A stretch of DNA of 64,000 nt, from assembly GCA_036925085.1 (NCBI GenBank), contig JAUPFP010000032.1, positions 2,271,501 through 2,335,500 on the forward strand, written 5' to 3'. The translations under genes were made by a program, and so were the position numbers. Below are positions 1-9,548 of the stretch, in pieces; position 1 is the first letter of the stretch; each line of letters opens with the position of its first letter. Below the pieces are notes generated by a model. The model did no database searches. It was not told the DNA's origin and was given only the letters and a program-made list of their open reading frames with translations. The DNA is from Brachycybe producta (taxonomy: Eukaryota; Arthropoda; Diplopoda; Playtdesmida; Andrognathidae).

Positions 1-130
1 TATTTTTATGGTGGACGATTAATCGGTTATCAATCGGTTAATCGATTCTTTGTTGATGAGTAAGAGATTATTTTTGTTATTCTTACAATATCGATACATC
101 GGTTGAATCGATTCTCATATTCTGATTTTT
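1..130. repeat. AT-rich repeat with repeated ATTAATCGGTTA motifs, possible transposon end
   Basis: The first 130 bases repeat variants of ATCGGTTAATCGATTC. A related motif (TTCCGGTTAATCGAATC) closes the window near 63976, where it runs into CCCTAACACTG. Read on the other strand, that end begins CAGTGTTAGGGATTCG, which looks like the terminus of a hAT-type element. Both are cut by the window edge, so this is a weak call. Confidence 0.25.
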
Positions 131-192
131 TTTTTTTTTTGCCCTCACCAATAGTTGTGAAAAACGAGTCTGAAATTGACCACTTGCGTAAA

Positions 193-289
193 CAGAGCCT
201 CTAGTGGTAAAATTTATCAAGCTGACATCCTTATAAAGATTGAAGTGTCCTCAAAATAGGGCATTTGTTTTTCACCACTAGAGGGTCTG
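193..289. repeat. Short MITE-like element with about 16 bp terminal inverted repeats
   Basis: The left end CAGAGCCTCTAGTGGT and the right end ACCACTAGAGGGTCTG are inverted copies with one mismatch. They enclose about 65 bp with no coding potential. A non-autonomous DNA transposon is the simplest reading; its superfamily is unknown. Confidence 0.5.
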
Positions 290-360
290 TATATGCATAT
301 GGTCAAATCACAATTTTATATTAATACACAAAGTCAAAGTTACAAAGGGGAGGACGTATA

Positions 361-515
361 ATACACAGGCAGTTGGGCGCAGCCAGAAGAAATCTGTTAG
401 CCCCGCCCTTTACTGAGCATCAGACCAATAAGAAACCCATAACAACCAGAATCAAGCGTGTAAGAAACCTAAATAACCAATCGGAACGAACTTTTCTGAC
501 TGCCCCAACTGCTTC
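361..515. repeat. Degenerate fold-back element, possible relative of those at 25376 and 30500
   Basis: The left side has CACAGGCAGTTGGG and the right side CCCCAACTGC, which pair in inverted orientation. An internal CCCCGCCCTTTA box resembles the CTCCGCCCTT box in the arms of the two better fold-back elements. The rest has decayed, so family membership is an inference. Confidence 0.35.
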
Positions 516-1739
516 TTATAATATTATAGCCAATCTCGAAATAGATTAAACCATTGCGTGCAGGGATTCATCAGAAAATTTAAAATTTTTTCTATTAATT
601 TTCACACTTTAAAAATGTATAATTATAATATTTTTTGTAAAATAATTAAAATTTTAATTTAAGTTAGTCACAGCATGTCCATTGTCGGACATTCCGTAAG
701 CTTTTATTTTCTTTAATTATCAAAGAAGAGCTTTGTATTGATTACTCTAGGTTCTTTTAGCCAATGAAGGCTATGTAAAATGATTGACAATAGAAAAAAA
801 GTTCAAATTAATGTTTTTATTTTATAATAGTTAAGCAAATACATTCTTATTTTATGTTAACCACCACCTATTAAAATACATTGACTGACAATAATCAGCA
901 ACATTTTGATACTCTTGAGCCAGGTTCCCAACCAACTCTTTTGGTATGGCTACAGAAAGCCAGCAACACCTTTCTGTGTTGAACCTAAGCAGGGAACCAC
1001 TGGAAGTAGGCAGCAATTATGTAGTGACCAGCAGAATGATGGGATGCACCTTTTCCAAGAGATGTCTCGATGTTCACTGTGCTTTTAGCTTGAAATTGAG
1101 CTCTTTTGATTCAGTTTTCGATGAGCCGGATTCCAATTTGCAAAACCATGATTGGTTATTTTTTTCTAATAATTATATAGTTAAATTCATATATAAAAAA
1201 AAATACAAAATGTTATCCCCTACAAATATAAGTGTTTTCAAAATATATGAATATGTTGATGCTTCCAGGGTCCATGCTACACTGTCCAGTATAATGGCTG
1301 ACCTGGTATTATAACCCCCCCCCCGGGCTGCTCCAACTGGGGGGAGGACTGGGTCGTCACACATACAATAAGGTCCATTGAAGATGTACCATTGGACAAA
1401 GCACAGCTATTCAAGCATGTATCATTGCACACTAAATAGTCCCTAATGTATTTTGTAGGCCTATGTATATGCTTGCAAATGGTAGGGCCTGTAGTGCCCA
1501 AGTTAATTTGTTTTGCTTTGTTAGATGTAATTTATTTAGGTTAGGTTTGTTTAGGTTTTATTTTTTGTTTCTTTTCAACATGTTGAACCCAGTATTACAT
1601 AAATATATCCATCTGTCACGAGGGGTGCAAAATTTCACCCATCTCTTTATTTGTTTCAGCTGAAAATACGACATTTATTATGTTGGTAAATTTAGGCACC
1701 AATTAAATGCACAATTTTAAATTTTTGGACAGATTTTTT
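516..1739. other. No gene recognised; AT-rich intergenic DNA
   Basis: This stretch is AT-rich with homopolymer runs, including a C9-10 run near 1315. Short open frames around 900-1500 lack domain features and fit no splice pattern that continues into METTL15. I see nothing else I can support. Confidence 0.5.
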
Positions 1740-2289
1740 AAAGGACTGGTTACACTATATTACTAGTCGCTGCAAAATAGTCATGCATGACTAGCTTGGT
1801 GAGTGCCTAGTCTTCAACCTATTGAAGACTTGCATGTTACATTAGTGACTACTCTTTGCGATATATCACAGAAGACTAGCCAATCATTAATAGGCACAGA
1901 AACTCAAGATGGCGCCATGCAAGTACGCGTTTTTGTGTGTATTTATTTTAAATAGAAACAAACATAATTAAACAAAAACATACCTTTATAAAAATCGATT
2001 AAGATACCATTGTTTTCAGCACTCCGAAAATTCGCCATATTTCCTTTTAATTTCTTTGCAACTTTGTTGTCACGTGATTTCTCTTCTTCAACCAGATTCC
2101 TGATTGGCTAATCACTACTAACTTGTATCAAAAAGTAGGATGTAGGTCTACTCAAGAAATTGAGGTCACCATCCAGTCACATCCTGGTCAGAGAGGGGTC
2201 ACAAGGTATGTTACACATAATGATCCACACAAAACTAGTCATGTATGACTATTTTGCAGTGACTAGTAATATAGTGTAACCAGGCCTTT
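1740..2289. repeat. MITE-like element with about 55 bp terminal inverted repeats
   Basis: The ends AAAGGACTGGTTACAC and GTGTAACCAGGCCTTT are inverted copies. The inversion continues inward for about 55 bp through ATATTACTAGTC and a TAGTCATGCATGACTAG palindrome. The 440 bp interior has no gene. The GGNCTGGTTACAC terminus and TTA-rich flanks resemble PIF/Harbinger-type non-autonomous elements, but that assignment is an inference. Confidence 0.7.
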
Positions 2290-3686
2290 AGATGGTGAAT
2301 TTTTTAGCACCTTTAACTCTAAAATTTGCACCCTTTCAAAACCTCTGAGGCACCTTCTGTTTTAACACAGTATACAGCTGTTTTGCCTCATTTTTGTTCC
2401 TTCGACACAACCTATGTAACAATTCCCCAACCTTATCTTGGTGGGTAGTGGCTGCTAATCAAAAGAATACCGAGTAGTTATCAAGGTTTGAGTTATGTAT
2501 GCATACTATAGGCCTACTACTAAATATGGGTTTACTGGCCTTTCGTTCATATAAAAGGTAGTTTTACATAGACAGTTAGGTCTAAACAAAGTATCCTAAA
2601 TGTTATTTTACCGAAATGACAATACACCTAAACCGTATCATAGTGGAAGTTATTTTAATTTCCATCTAAAAAAATGTTTACCTAAAAGTATATACCTTTG
2701 ACATAAGTTGATTTCCATCTAAAAAGTTCTCTGCAACCAATTCTCCCTAAACAAAACAATCCTAACAAAATATCAGCAAAATAATTTCTCCTAAACCAAT
2801 TTTGCATAGAATACAGCTAGGTAATCAATTTATGTTAATATTTCATGTGTGTGTTTGTCTTTATTGAAATCATACAGTACACATTTTTCAGAAAATCTCA
2901 CGGAAAAGTTTGTCAATTTTTGTGATTTTGCAACTGAAAACTATTCTAGTTGTATTTTCTTTAAGAAATAACCCTTTTTGTTTTCTGTAAACTTTGCATG
3001 CATGCCTAGATATCACATGCAACTATCGAACAGGTTGTAATGATCGCTGTTCTAAGCAGAAACTATCAAATATACAAGTGTAGTTCCCAATTTATATTTG
3101 TAGCACGATTTACACGGCGCTATTTTTTTTTTTTTTTTGCTTTGGACAAGTTTCTTACTTTTGTAATTTGCCTGCAAATTCACTGGTAAAAACTACTGAA
3201 AACGTGGCTGCTTTATTCTCTGGTGTTTAAAATTTTCAATTCGTGTGGTATCCAGAGGTTGCTCACTAAAGTTAACTTTTCTTTATTGCTCGCAGCCAGT
3301 GATTAACTGGCTGATTTTAGTAGCAGCTATTAAAGAAGCAAATTAATCAGTGGGTAACTGACGAATTATTGCTAGTGAATTGATGACTTCATGGTTAAAT
3401 GCTATCGACTTTTTAGACAGAAATTTGCTCTGGGTGAGCGAGAGAAGCTGGCAACAAAATAAGCCAGCAACTAGTGTGAACCACTATGTTAAACCATGCT
3501 TAATTTAGTTTCCAAGCTATGAATGTCTACTATAGAAGATCCTGGAGTTGATAGAAATAAAGTCTACAATATACAGTATTACTTCACAATCTGTATCAAG
3601 ATTTCATTCTCTGCAACTGTCTAGTATGTGTGAAATGGTTATAAAAACTACCCCCAGAATGTATGTGAAACATACACATTACATAT
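2290..3686. other. No gene recognised; AT-rich DNA upstream of METTL15
   Basis: Long T and A runs dominate (for example T16 near 3123). A short palindromic motif (GCAGCCAGTGATTAACTGGCTG) lies near 3293. The missing N-terminal METTL15 exon could lie here, but no convincing HxPVM-type coding block with splice sites was seen. Confidence 0.45.
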
Positions 3687-4130
3687 TTGAATTTGAATTT
3701 GAAAAATTACTCTGCAAGCAGCCATAAAGGCCTATGGCAGAGGGACAAGAGTCCAAGTGCAGCATAGAAAATGCATTGTCAAAACCAGAAAATATAAAAC
3801 CCTATTGATATAAACCCAACAACAATTTCAATATTTTTTAATGCTGCAAATATATGCGTTGTCAAAACAAAACAAAATTATGACTCCCATAAAATACGTT
3901 TTTCCTGCACAAAATCCCCAGCAAGCGAGTTCCATTGTCGAATCGCCCTAGGGACAAATGACCAGTAATAAGAATCTGTTCGTGCAAAAATCTCTCCAAC
4001 TTTGTTAGAGTGGTCACCCCTACCCAAATATAATGCCCTGTAAAGTTTACTTGAAGTAGGTTTAGGGCAAGAGCCTTCTAGCATTCGATTAAAGATATTA
4101 AGACTAAAATCTGAACGTCTTGCAAGTAAA
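3687..4130 (-). mobile_element. 5'-truncated CR1/L2-like LINE copy, 3' end only
   Basis: On the minus strand this is nearly identical to the 3' end of the larger LINE at 9409-12890, and it stops abruptly at 4130 where the larger copy continues. It encodes the C-terminal part of ORF2 (about 68 residues, with the RAIRQWNSLAGDF segment intact), then a short 3' UTR ending in (TTCAAA)n. The frame here is open where the larger copy has a frameshift, so this copy preserves the original C-terminus. 5' truncation is typical of target-primed reverse transcription. Confidence 0.85.
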
Positions 4131-4270
4131 TATTGTTTCCCATATAATGCTATTTTGTAATTTGCTTGTGGCTTGTGTCACATTTACAAGGTAATGGACC
4201 TACTTATGACAATCTACTACTGTATAACAGCCATTTTACATTTTTCTAACGAGTTTATTGAACTCCTTAG

Positions 4271-4407
4271 ATTTTAATTGATATGACATTTGGAGGCGGA
4301 GGTCACACAAAACGAATGTTGGAAGCCGCAAACAATTTGACGATCTACACTTTAGACCGTGATCCCGTTGCCTTCAGTTATGCTAAACACTTAGCCGAAA
4401 GACATCC
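4271..4407 (+). CDS. METTL15: METTL15 exon: SAM-binding motif I
   Basis: This exon starts in phase 0 after a TCCTTAG acceptor and ends two bases into a proline codon at a GTAGGT donor. It encodes the [10 protein letters not shown] glycine-rich loop and LDRDP. Confidence 0.9.
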
Positions 4408-5438
4408 GTAGGTATAATTTGAAATTTAAATAAAGTTAGTTCTCACTTTAATATCTCTTTGTGAAACGATTTGCAGGCGAAGAATAATTCCAATGCTGGG
4501 TCGATTCAGTGATCTGCATGAACTTCTCGAGAAGCAGGGAGTTGAGAAGAGGACTGTGGATGGAATGTTATTTGATGTTGGAGTCTCTTCGATGCAGTTT
4601 CGCGATCCGAAGCGTGGATTTGCTCTTAGCTCCGAAGGACCCTTGGATATGAGAATGGATGGATCGAGGTAAGTAAAATGCAGTTGAAACCGTTAAACAT
4701 GCAATGGAAGTAACCTGAATAGCTTTTTTGTTTTAACAGAATTTACAATTAATTCTATTTACAGAATTGCAAACCAACCTGCGGCTTATGACGTTGTCAA
4801 CAATCTTGACGAACAAAGTCTTGTAAAGCTCCTGAGAGTATATGGGGATGAAACGCTTGCAAAGCCGATTGCTAGAGCCATTGTAGAAGCTCGATACTTG
4901 TTTGAGAACATCACAACAACAAAGCAACTAGCACAAATTATTGCTAGTGTTTCCAATCGGTAAAATCACTTAAATTTTTTTTTCTGAACAAGTGATATCA
5001 GCTTTAACACAGCTGAATTTTCTTCATTTCAGAGAAAGGAAAGATAAAATAGGAAGGCCAGCACATCTTGCAACAAAAACCTTTCAAGCACTGAGGATAT
5101 TTGTAAACAACGAACTGAACGAATTAAATTATGGCATCGAAATGGCTCACGAGTACCTACGATGTGGTGGAAGGTTGGTTGTATTGACATTTCATTCGCT
5201 GGAAGATCGTATTGTGAAGCGTCACATTAACGGCATCGACATGGACGAAAAAATTAGCCCTACATTGTCACAGAAGTACAAAAATGCTACATTGTGGCAC
5301 ACGGTAGATGAAATCGAATCCATCTACAGTAATCTTTGGATGCCAATTAATAAGCAAGTAATGACCCCAACGGAAGAAGAAGTTGCAATGAATCCAAGAA
5401 GCAGGTCTGCAAAATTAAGAGCAGCAATAAAGAATTGA
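4271..5438 (+). CDS. METTL15: METTL15 / RsmH-type rRNA m4C methyltransferase (3' four exons)
   Basis: This gene encodes a SAM-dependent methyltransferase of the MraW/RsmH family. Bacterial RsmH makes N4-methylcytidine in 16S rRNA, and animal METTL15 acts on mitochondrial small-subunit rRNA. Four + strand exons (4271-4407, 4477-4668, 4765-4959, 5033-5438) join in phase with GT-AG borders. The first holds the glycine-rich SAM motif [10 protein letters not shown] and an acidic TLDRDP motif. The second has [13 protein letters not shown] and GPLDMRMD. The third has AYDVVNNLD. The last has [37 protein letters not shown] and the C-terminal [11 protein letters not shown] signature, then TGA. About 309 residues are visible. 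The first exon begins inside the SAM-binding core, so an N-terminal block including the family's HxPV(M/L) segment is missing upstream. No frame damage is seen. Confidence 0.93.
4477..4668 (+). CDS. METTL15: METTL15 exon: DVGVSSMQ block
   Basis: The acceptor is TTTGCAG and the donor GTAAGT. It encodes [20 protein letters not shown] and [10 protein letters not shown], all characteristic of the RsmH family. Confidence 0.9.
4765..4959 (+). CDS. METTL15: METTL15 exon: central helical insert
   Basis: The acceptor is TTTACAG and the donor GTAAAA. It encodes [19 protein letters not shown] and ARAIVEAR, matching the substrate-side helical region of the family. Confidence 0.88.
5033..5438 (+). CDS. 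METTL15: METTL15 last exon with stop codon
   Basis: The acceptor is TCATTTCAG. It encodes [19 protein letters not shown], the [12 protein letters not shown] motif and the C-terminal [11 protein letters not shown]. The TGA at 5436-5438 overlaps the start of an AATAAA at 5438. Confidence 0.92.
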
Positions 5439-5443
5439 ATAAA
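5438..5443 (+). promoter_or_regulatory. Candidate polyadenylation signal AATAAA of METTL15
   Basis: An AATAAA overlaps the last base of the METTL15 stop codon. It would give an extremely short 3' UTR; AT-rich DNA downstream offers alternatives, so use of this site is uncertain. Confidence 0.3.
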
Positions 5444-5959
5444 TTTATTGTTCTCAGCTGACATTAAGCGTGGTATGACTGTACCATGTTACCCCTTGTC
5501 TGCATCGTTAATATCAAGAGAATCAAGCGTTTAGAAAGGACAGAAACTTAAAAACAACATAATCACAATCAGCGTTATATGAATTGACAACATCTGTGCT
5601 TTTCACCACTTTTAAATTTCACTTATTTATTTCTTGGCCAGTGTTTTAATTATTGTGCAATGAAATTATTATGTATTTAAAACTATCCAAATATTTAAAA
5701 TGTACCATATGTCACATGTTAGGTATTACAAGTACTTAAGTTTGCTACAAGTATTTCAAATACATTCAAAACATTGGAAGAATTTAGAGCTTGTATATCA
5801 TAGTATACAGGCTGGCACCTTTATGCTGCCTCTGGAGCTGCTTAGTTGATGCTGCTGCTAAGTGGTTCATATATTAAATCTACATAGAATGTTGTGAGAA
5901 TATTTACATTTTTTTTGATAACTTTCTTCAGGGGCAACATTGAAAAAATCCAAAATGTT
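5444..5959. other. Downstream flank of METTL15; no gene seen
   Basis: AT-rich sequence, probably 3' UTR followed by intergenic DNA. A local GTATACAGGCTGGCACC motif near 5801 is the only distinctive feature. Confidence 0.45.
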
Positions 5960-6680
5960 TTTGAAACTTGAATTCAATTCAATTCAACACAGAATACCTG
6001 CACATCAGTTCAAAAACCATGTGGCAGAAGGGACAATTCCTGATCACAAATGATTGTCAGTTAGACAAAGTTTAGACATCGTCAAATAGAAATCGTCTTA
6101 ATACAGAACTATTTGCAGGAATAGTGTTTCATAGCCTAAATACATTTGGGGGAAAAAGACCAAAAATATGCATCAGTCTTGCTTGCAATTTTTCGATTGG
6201 CTTTGAATGTCCATGTATACTTATATGACGATTTCTAGTGAGGATGCCATCTAACAAGACAATGTTTTTTTCAGTTAGCAGATGTTCAATTAGGGCACTT
6301 GAGGCTTTGCTCTGCTCTACAGTTTGCTAGTGATTTCCACTGTAGTCCATCTATCATTAGGGTTAGCCTGTTAACTTTTGCTCTCAGCTCTATGTTGTAC
6401 CTTTTTTATTTTATAAATTAAATTAACTATATGGATTCCAAACTGGTGAACAATATTCTAAAAACGGTCTTACAAGAGTGAAATAACAAACTGTTTTTAC
6501 ATTTTCTATGCAATACTTTAATGTACACTGTATTAACTGTAGCCTATTATAGGGTTGGTCAATTTCTAGAATAGGCCAAATCAGCCTAGAGCATTTAACA
6601 CAAAAAAAAATGTAACAACTTACAGTACTAATAGCCCAACCTTCATGTTGTCCAAGTTTTCCGAGTCTCACACTGTTAAG
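5960..6680 (-). mobile_element. Divergent LINE 3' end with reverse-transcriptase C-terminal remnant
   Basis: The minus strand reads a decayed CR1-type ORF2 tail. Between 6423 and 6671 it has VRPFLEYCSPVWNPYS, the block that follows the polymerase domain in CR1/L2/Jockey ORF2. Towards 5970 the sequence ends in an AATTC-rich repeat like the (TTCAAA)n tails of the other copies. It is much more diverged than the copies at 3687 and 9409, so it is an older insertion or a different subfamily. Confidence 0.6.
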
Positions 6681-6699
6681 CCTAGAAGATTTCTAGTAT

Positions 6700-7960
6700 T
6701 TTCTCTAAGGTATTCTTCACACTGGAGCAACAATTACCTTGATGGTAACTTATTTGCTGTCAGACAAAAGACCAATAATCAGAGATTATGGTGACTTATG
6801 TGACCGAAAGCAAAAAAGACCTATCATATAGTGATATTTTGTGGTTACCTATGTGACAAGAACCATTAGTCAAAATTGGTTACACTCAGCTTTCCACCAC
6901 AGATGCCTTTAAACCAAAAAGACCCACAATGTACAAGTCATGGTAACTGATGTAACTCCAAATAAAAGACCAATAATCAAAGATTATGGTAACTTATTAT
7001 GTTAGCCATTCTCTAGGGAAAGACACCTTTATTTATGAGAAAGGCCAATGTTTTTTATAAACCCTTGAGGTTCTTGAGATCAGTGAAGACCTATAATAAT
7101 CTAAATCAACTTGACTCTTCTATTAAACATGAATTTTTATTTATTTGCATACATAAAAAGATTTTCAAGATTATAAATTTGGCAATAAGATAAATGACAT
7201 ACAACTTTAAAGGCAAAAGGTAGGATTGAAATTAATATATGAGAAAAGGTTAAACATATATGTTAATGAGTTGTTTTTGGTTTCTTTTAAGTAGTATCAT
7301 AGGTTTGGGCATTATAAGGCTTCAGGCAAAAAGGGGTGAAAAAAGCTGTTCAGGTCCAATAAGAATACAACCACAAAAAAGGAAAAAAAGGGGGGGGGGC
7401 AAACAATAGATCAAAGCACAATGTATAAGTATTCAAACTAAAATATAAATTATGTTAATGTCCCATTTTCTTAATAGTAACTTTAAAGGTAACTTTCTTG
7501 GATGGGAAATGCTAACTAAATAGACCCAATTAGAATTGAAAAAATATTCAACCACTTAAACAGAAGCCTCCAGTAGTTCATTGTGAAGATATGGTAGGCT
7601 GTCACAATAACCTGAGCTTGACCAATAGGTGTTTATTTCACCTTTCAAATTTGTGTCACCCAAGATAATGAAAAGCTAAAAGAACCGACAATCAGTTTTT
7701 CAGGGCTAAATTGTCCTTAGACAAAAAGAACCGATGATCAGTGATCATATATCATATGTGTCTAAGCAATAAACCACTTTGGTGATTATGGCTTCTCATG
7801 TACCTAAGAAAACCATCAGGCTAGAGCACTACAAAGTTCTAAATCTCTTTTTTGGCCCAGCACAGGTTACCCTCAGAATGATGCTATGAGCAAATTCAGG
7901 GTAGCAGGGAACCACCAATCTTATGATTGTGGCTTCTTAGTTTCTGGCTGCCGTCAGTTA
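6700..7960. repeat. Degenerate dispersed motif cluster (AAAGACCAATAATCAGAG type)
   Basis: A motif close to AAAGACCAATAATCAGAG followed by ATTATGGTGACTTATGTG recurs in diverged forms near 6766, 6840, 6925, 6963, 7680, 7725 and 7905. Spacing is irregular. It looks like an old, decayed tandem array or the interior of an extinct element. No coding frame spans it. Confidence 0.45.
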
Positions 7961-8490
7961 CTTACACAAGTGTTCTCATATAAATTACTAAGTTTTCAGC
8001 TTTACCAATTCCAGAGTCCAAAAAGTGTTCTAGGGAGAGATTTTCTTGGTCCAAGTACACTACTGGATTCTCAATTCTTAACCAAAATGTTGGCCCTTTT
8101 ATACAGAGTCGCTCTCATAGAGAATCATTGGAGTTCAATGATTGGTTGATTATTTCTCTAATTAAATTACTAATCTGCATGAGTTGGCCAAGATTTTTTA
8201 TATAAAAAATAACAGTCATTATTTTATTACCCTGAGAAACTGCAATTTAAGTTGGGTTTAAATTGCAATTCCTCTTATGAATGAGGAGGGGTGGGTGGGT
8301 GACATTTATAATTTATCTAACTTTTCAGGACCTTTTGTGATTCTAGCTATAGGGGGTTTCTTTTGAATTCTGTTCAGAGTATTGAATTAATACATTTAAC
8401 TAAATTTCAGTGTGAAGAGACAGTATTATGAAGGGGCAGAAAACTAACTACTTTTCACAAAAGAATAACCATTATTTCATAATTTTAAAG
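7961..8490. other. No gene recognised
   Basis: AT-rich DNA with a GGGTGGGTGGGTG run near 8289. Nothing else is supportable. Confidence 0.45.
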
Positions 8491-8859
8491 GGGGCTTTAT
8501 TGTGAGAAAGTATGAATACTTTTTTGGAGGATCACAAATGAAAAGCCTGTATTCATACAAGGGATATCTAATATCATAATACAAATAGTCTGGAAGCACT
8601 TATAGGGGATATGCACATAATATAGAGATAAAAGCAAAATAAAAGGGAAAAAAAGTACAAACATTGAAAACACATACATGTTATAAAAACTGGTGAGCTT
8701 GGCACAATAAAAATAAAAACACATCAATTGGCACAAACAAGTACAAACGTTCACACACACAAATGAAACACAGATTATGTGAAAAATGTATGCATTTGCA
8801 TAAAATGTGCAAAATGAGCAAAAATGCGTAAATTTTGGAAAATGCGTATTTGCATAAAA

Positions 8860-8966
8860 TGCATAAATCACGTAAAAACGTGTAAATCAAGTAAAAATGC
8901 ATAAATCAAGTAAAAATGCATAAATCAAGTAAAAATGCATAAATCGCGTAAAAACGCATACAAACG
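8860..8966. repeat. 19 bp tandem repeat (TGCATAAATCAAGTAAAAA), about 5 copies
   Basis: Three perfect and two variant units of TGCATAAATCAAGTAAAAA lie in tandem. They sit inside a broader zone (8740-9030) of loosely related AAAATGCATAAA and AAATGCGTAAA motifs, so the array probably grew from that simple sequence. Confidence 0.8.
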
Positions 8967-9030
8967 CACAAATTTGCATACAAGTTTAAAAACGCTAAAA
9001 CTGTACCAATGCATAAAATGCACAAAGCAC

Positions 9031-9297
9031 ATCATTTGTGCAAAGTTTTTCACATACCTTGAACAATTTTAATAACACAAGTAAAAAGTTTTATTAAAAT
9101 GTAATCTATCCAAGCTACAGGAAATAATAGTTTAAAGAAACATTTGATCATATTTAAAAATAACACTTGAAGTTATAAAATGCGTAAAATTACTATTTAA
9201 ATGACATGCAAACAAAACATATTATAGTGTATAAGTTCCTGAGTAGAATACTAAACCAGTATTCAACACTCCTACCCTTAAAATTTGTATATCCCTC
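9031..9297. other. AT-rich DNA, no gene seen
   Basis: No coding, structural or repeat signal could be supported between the tandem repeat and the LINE 3' end. Confidence 0.4.
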
Positions 9298-9408
9298 TCA
9301 TGAATCGTAGTCTTCTCCAAATAGTTCGGTGAATAGTTTCTTTTCCTTTTTTATCTTCTTGCTCCTTATCCTTCGTCTGTTTTGTTTTTGCATTTTCTTT
9401 TTGATTTT
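9298..9408 (-). pseudogene. Possible basic C-terminal tail next to the LINE 3' end
   Basis: Immediately past the LINE 3' end, the minus strand has a short open segment rich in Lys and Arg (MQKQNRRRIRSKKIKKEKK) that ends in an acidic FGEDYDS and a stop. Its strand matches the envelope-like gene on the other side of the LINE. It could be the cytoplasmic tail of that gene separated by the LINE insertion, but the membrane segment expected just before it is not seen. Confidence 0.2.
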
Positions 9409-9548
9409 TGAATTTGAATTTGAAAAATTACTCTGCAAGCAGCCATAAAGGCCTATGGCAGAGGGACAAGAGTCCAAGTGCAGCATAGAAAATGCATTGT
9501 CAAAACCAGAAAATATCAAACCCTAATGATATAAACCCAACAACAATT

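Noticed and set aside
946..1314. Open frame as the N-terminal METTL15 exon
   Set aside because: It lacks the HxPV(M/L) segment and any conserved block, and has no donor in a phase that clearly fits the exon at 4271.
8497..8902. Hydrophobic, aromatic-rich minus-strand frames resembling membrane proteins
   Set aside because: They derive from AT-rich simple sequence (AAAATGCATAAA motifs) with overlapping frames and no conserved features.
9298..9519. Whole 73-codon minus-strand frame as one gene
   Set aside because: Its first half is the LINE 3' UTR; only the last part lies outside the LINE and is reported separately with low confidence.
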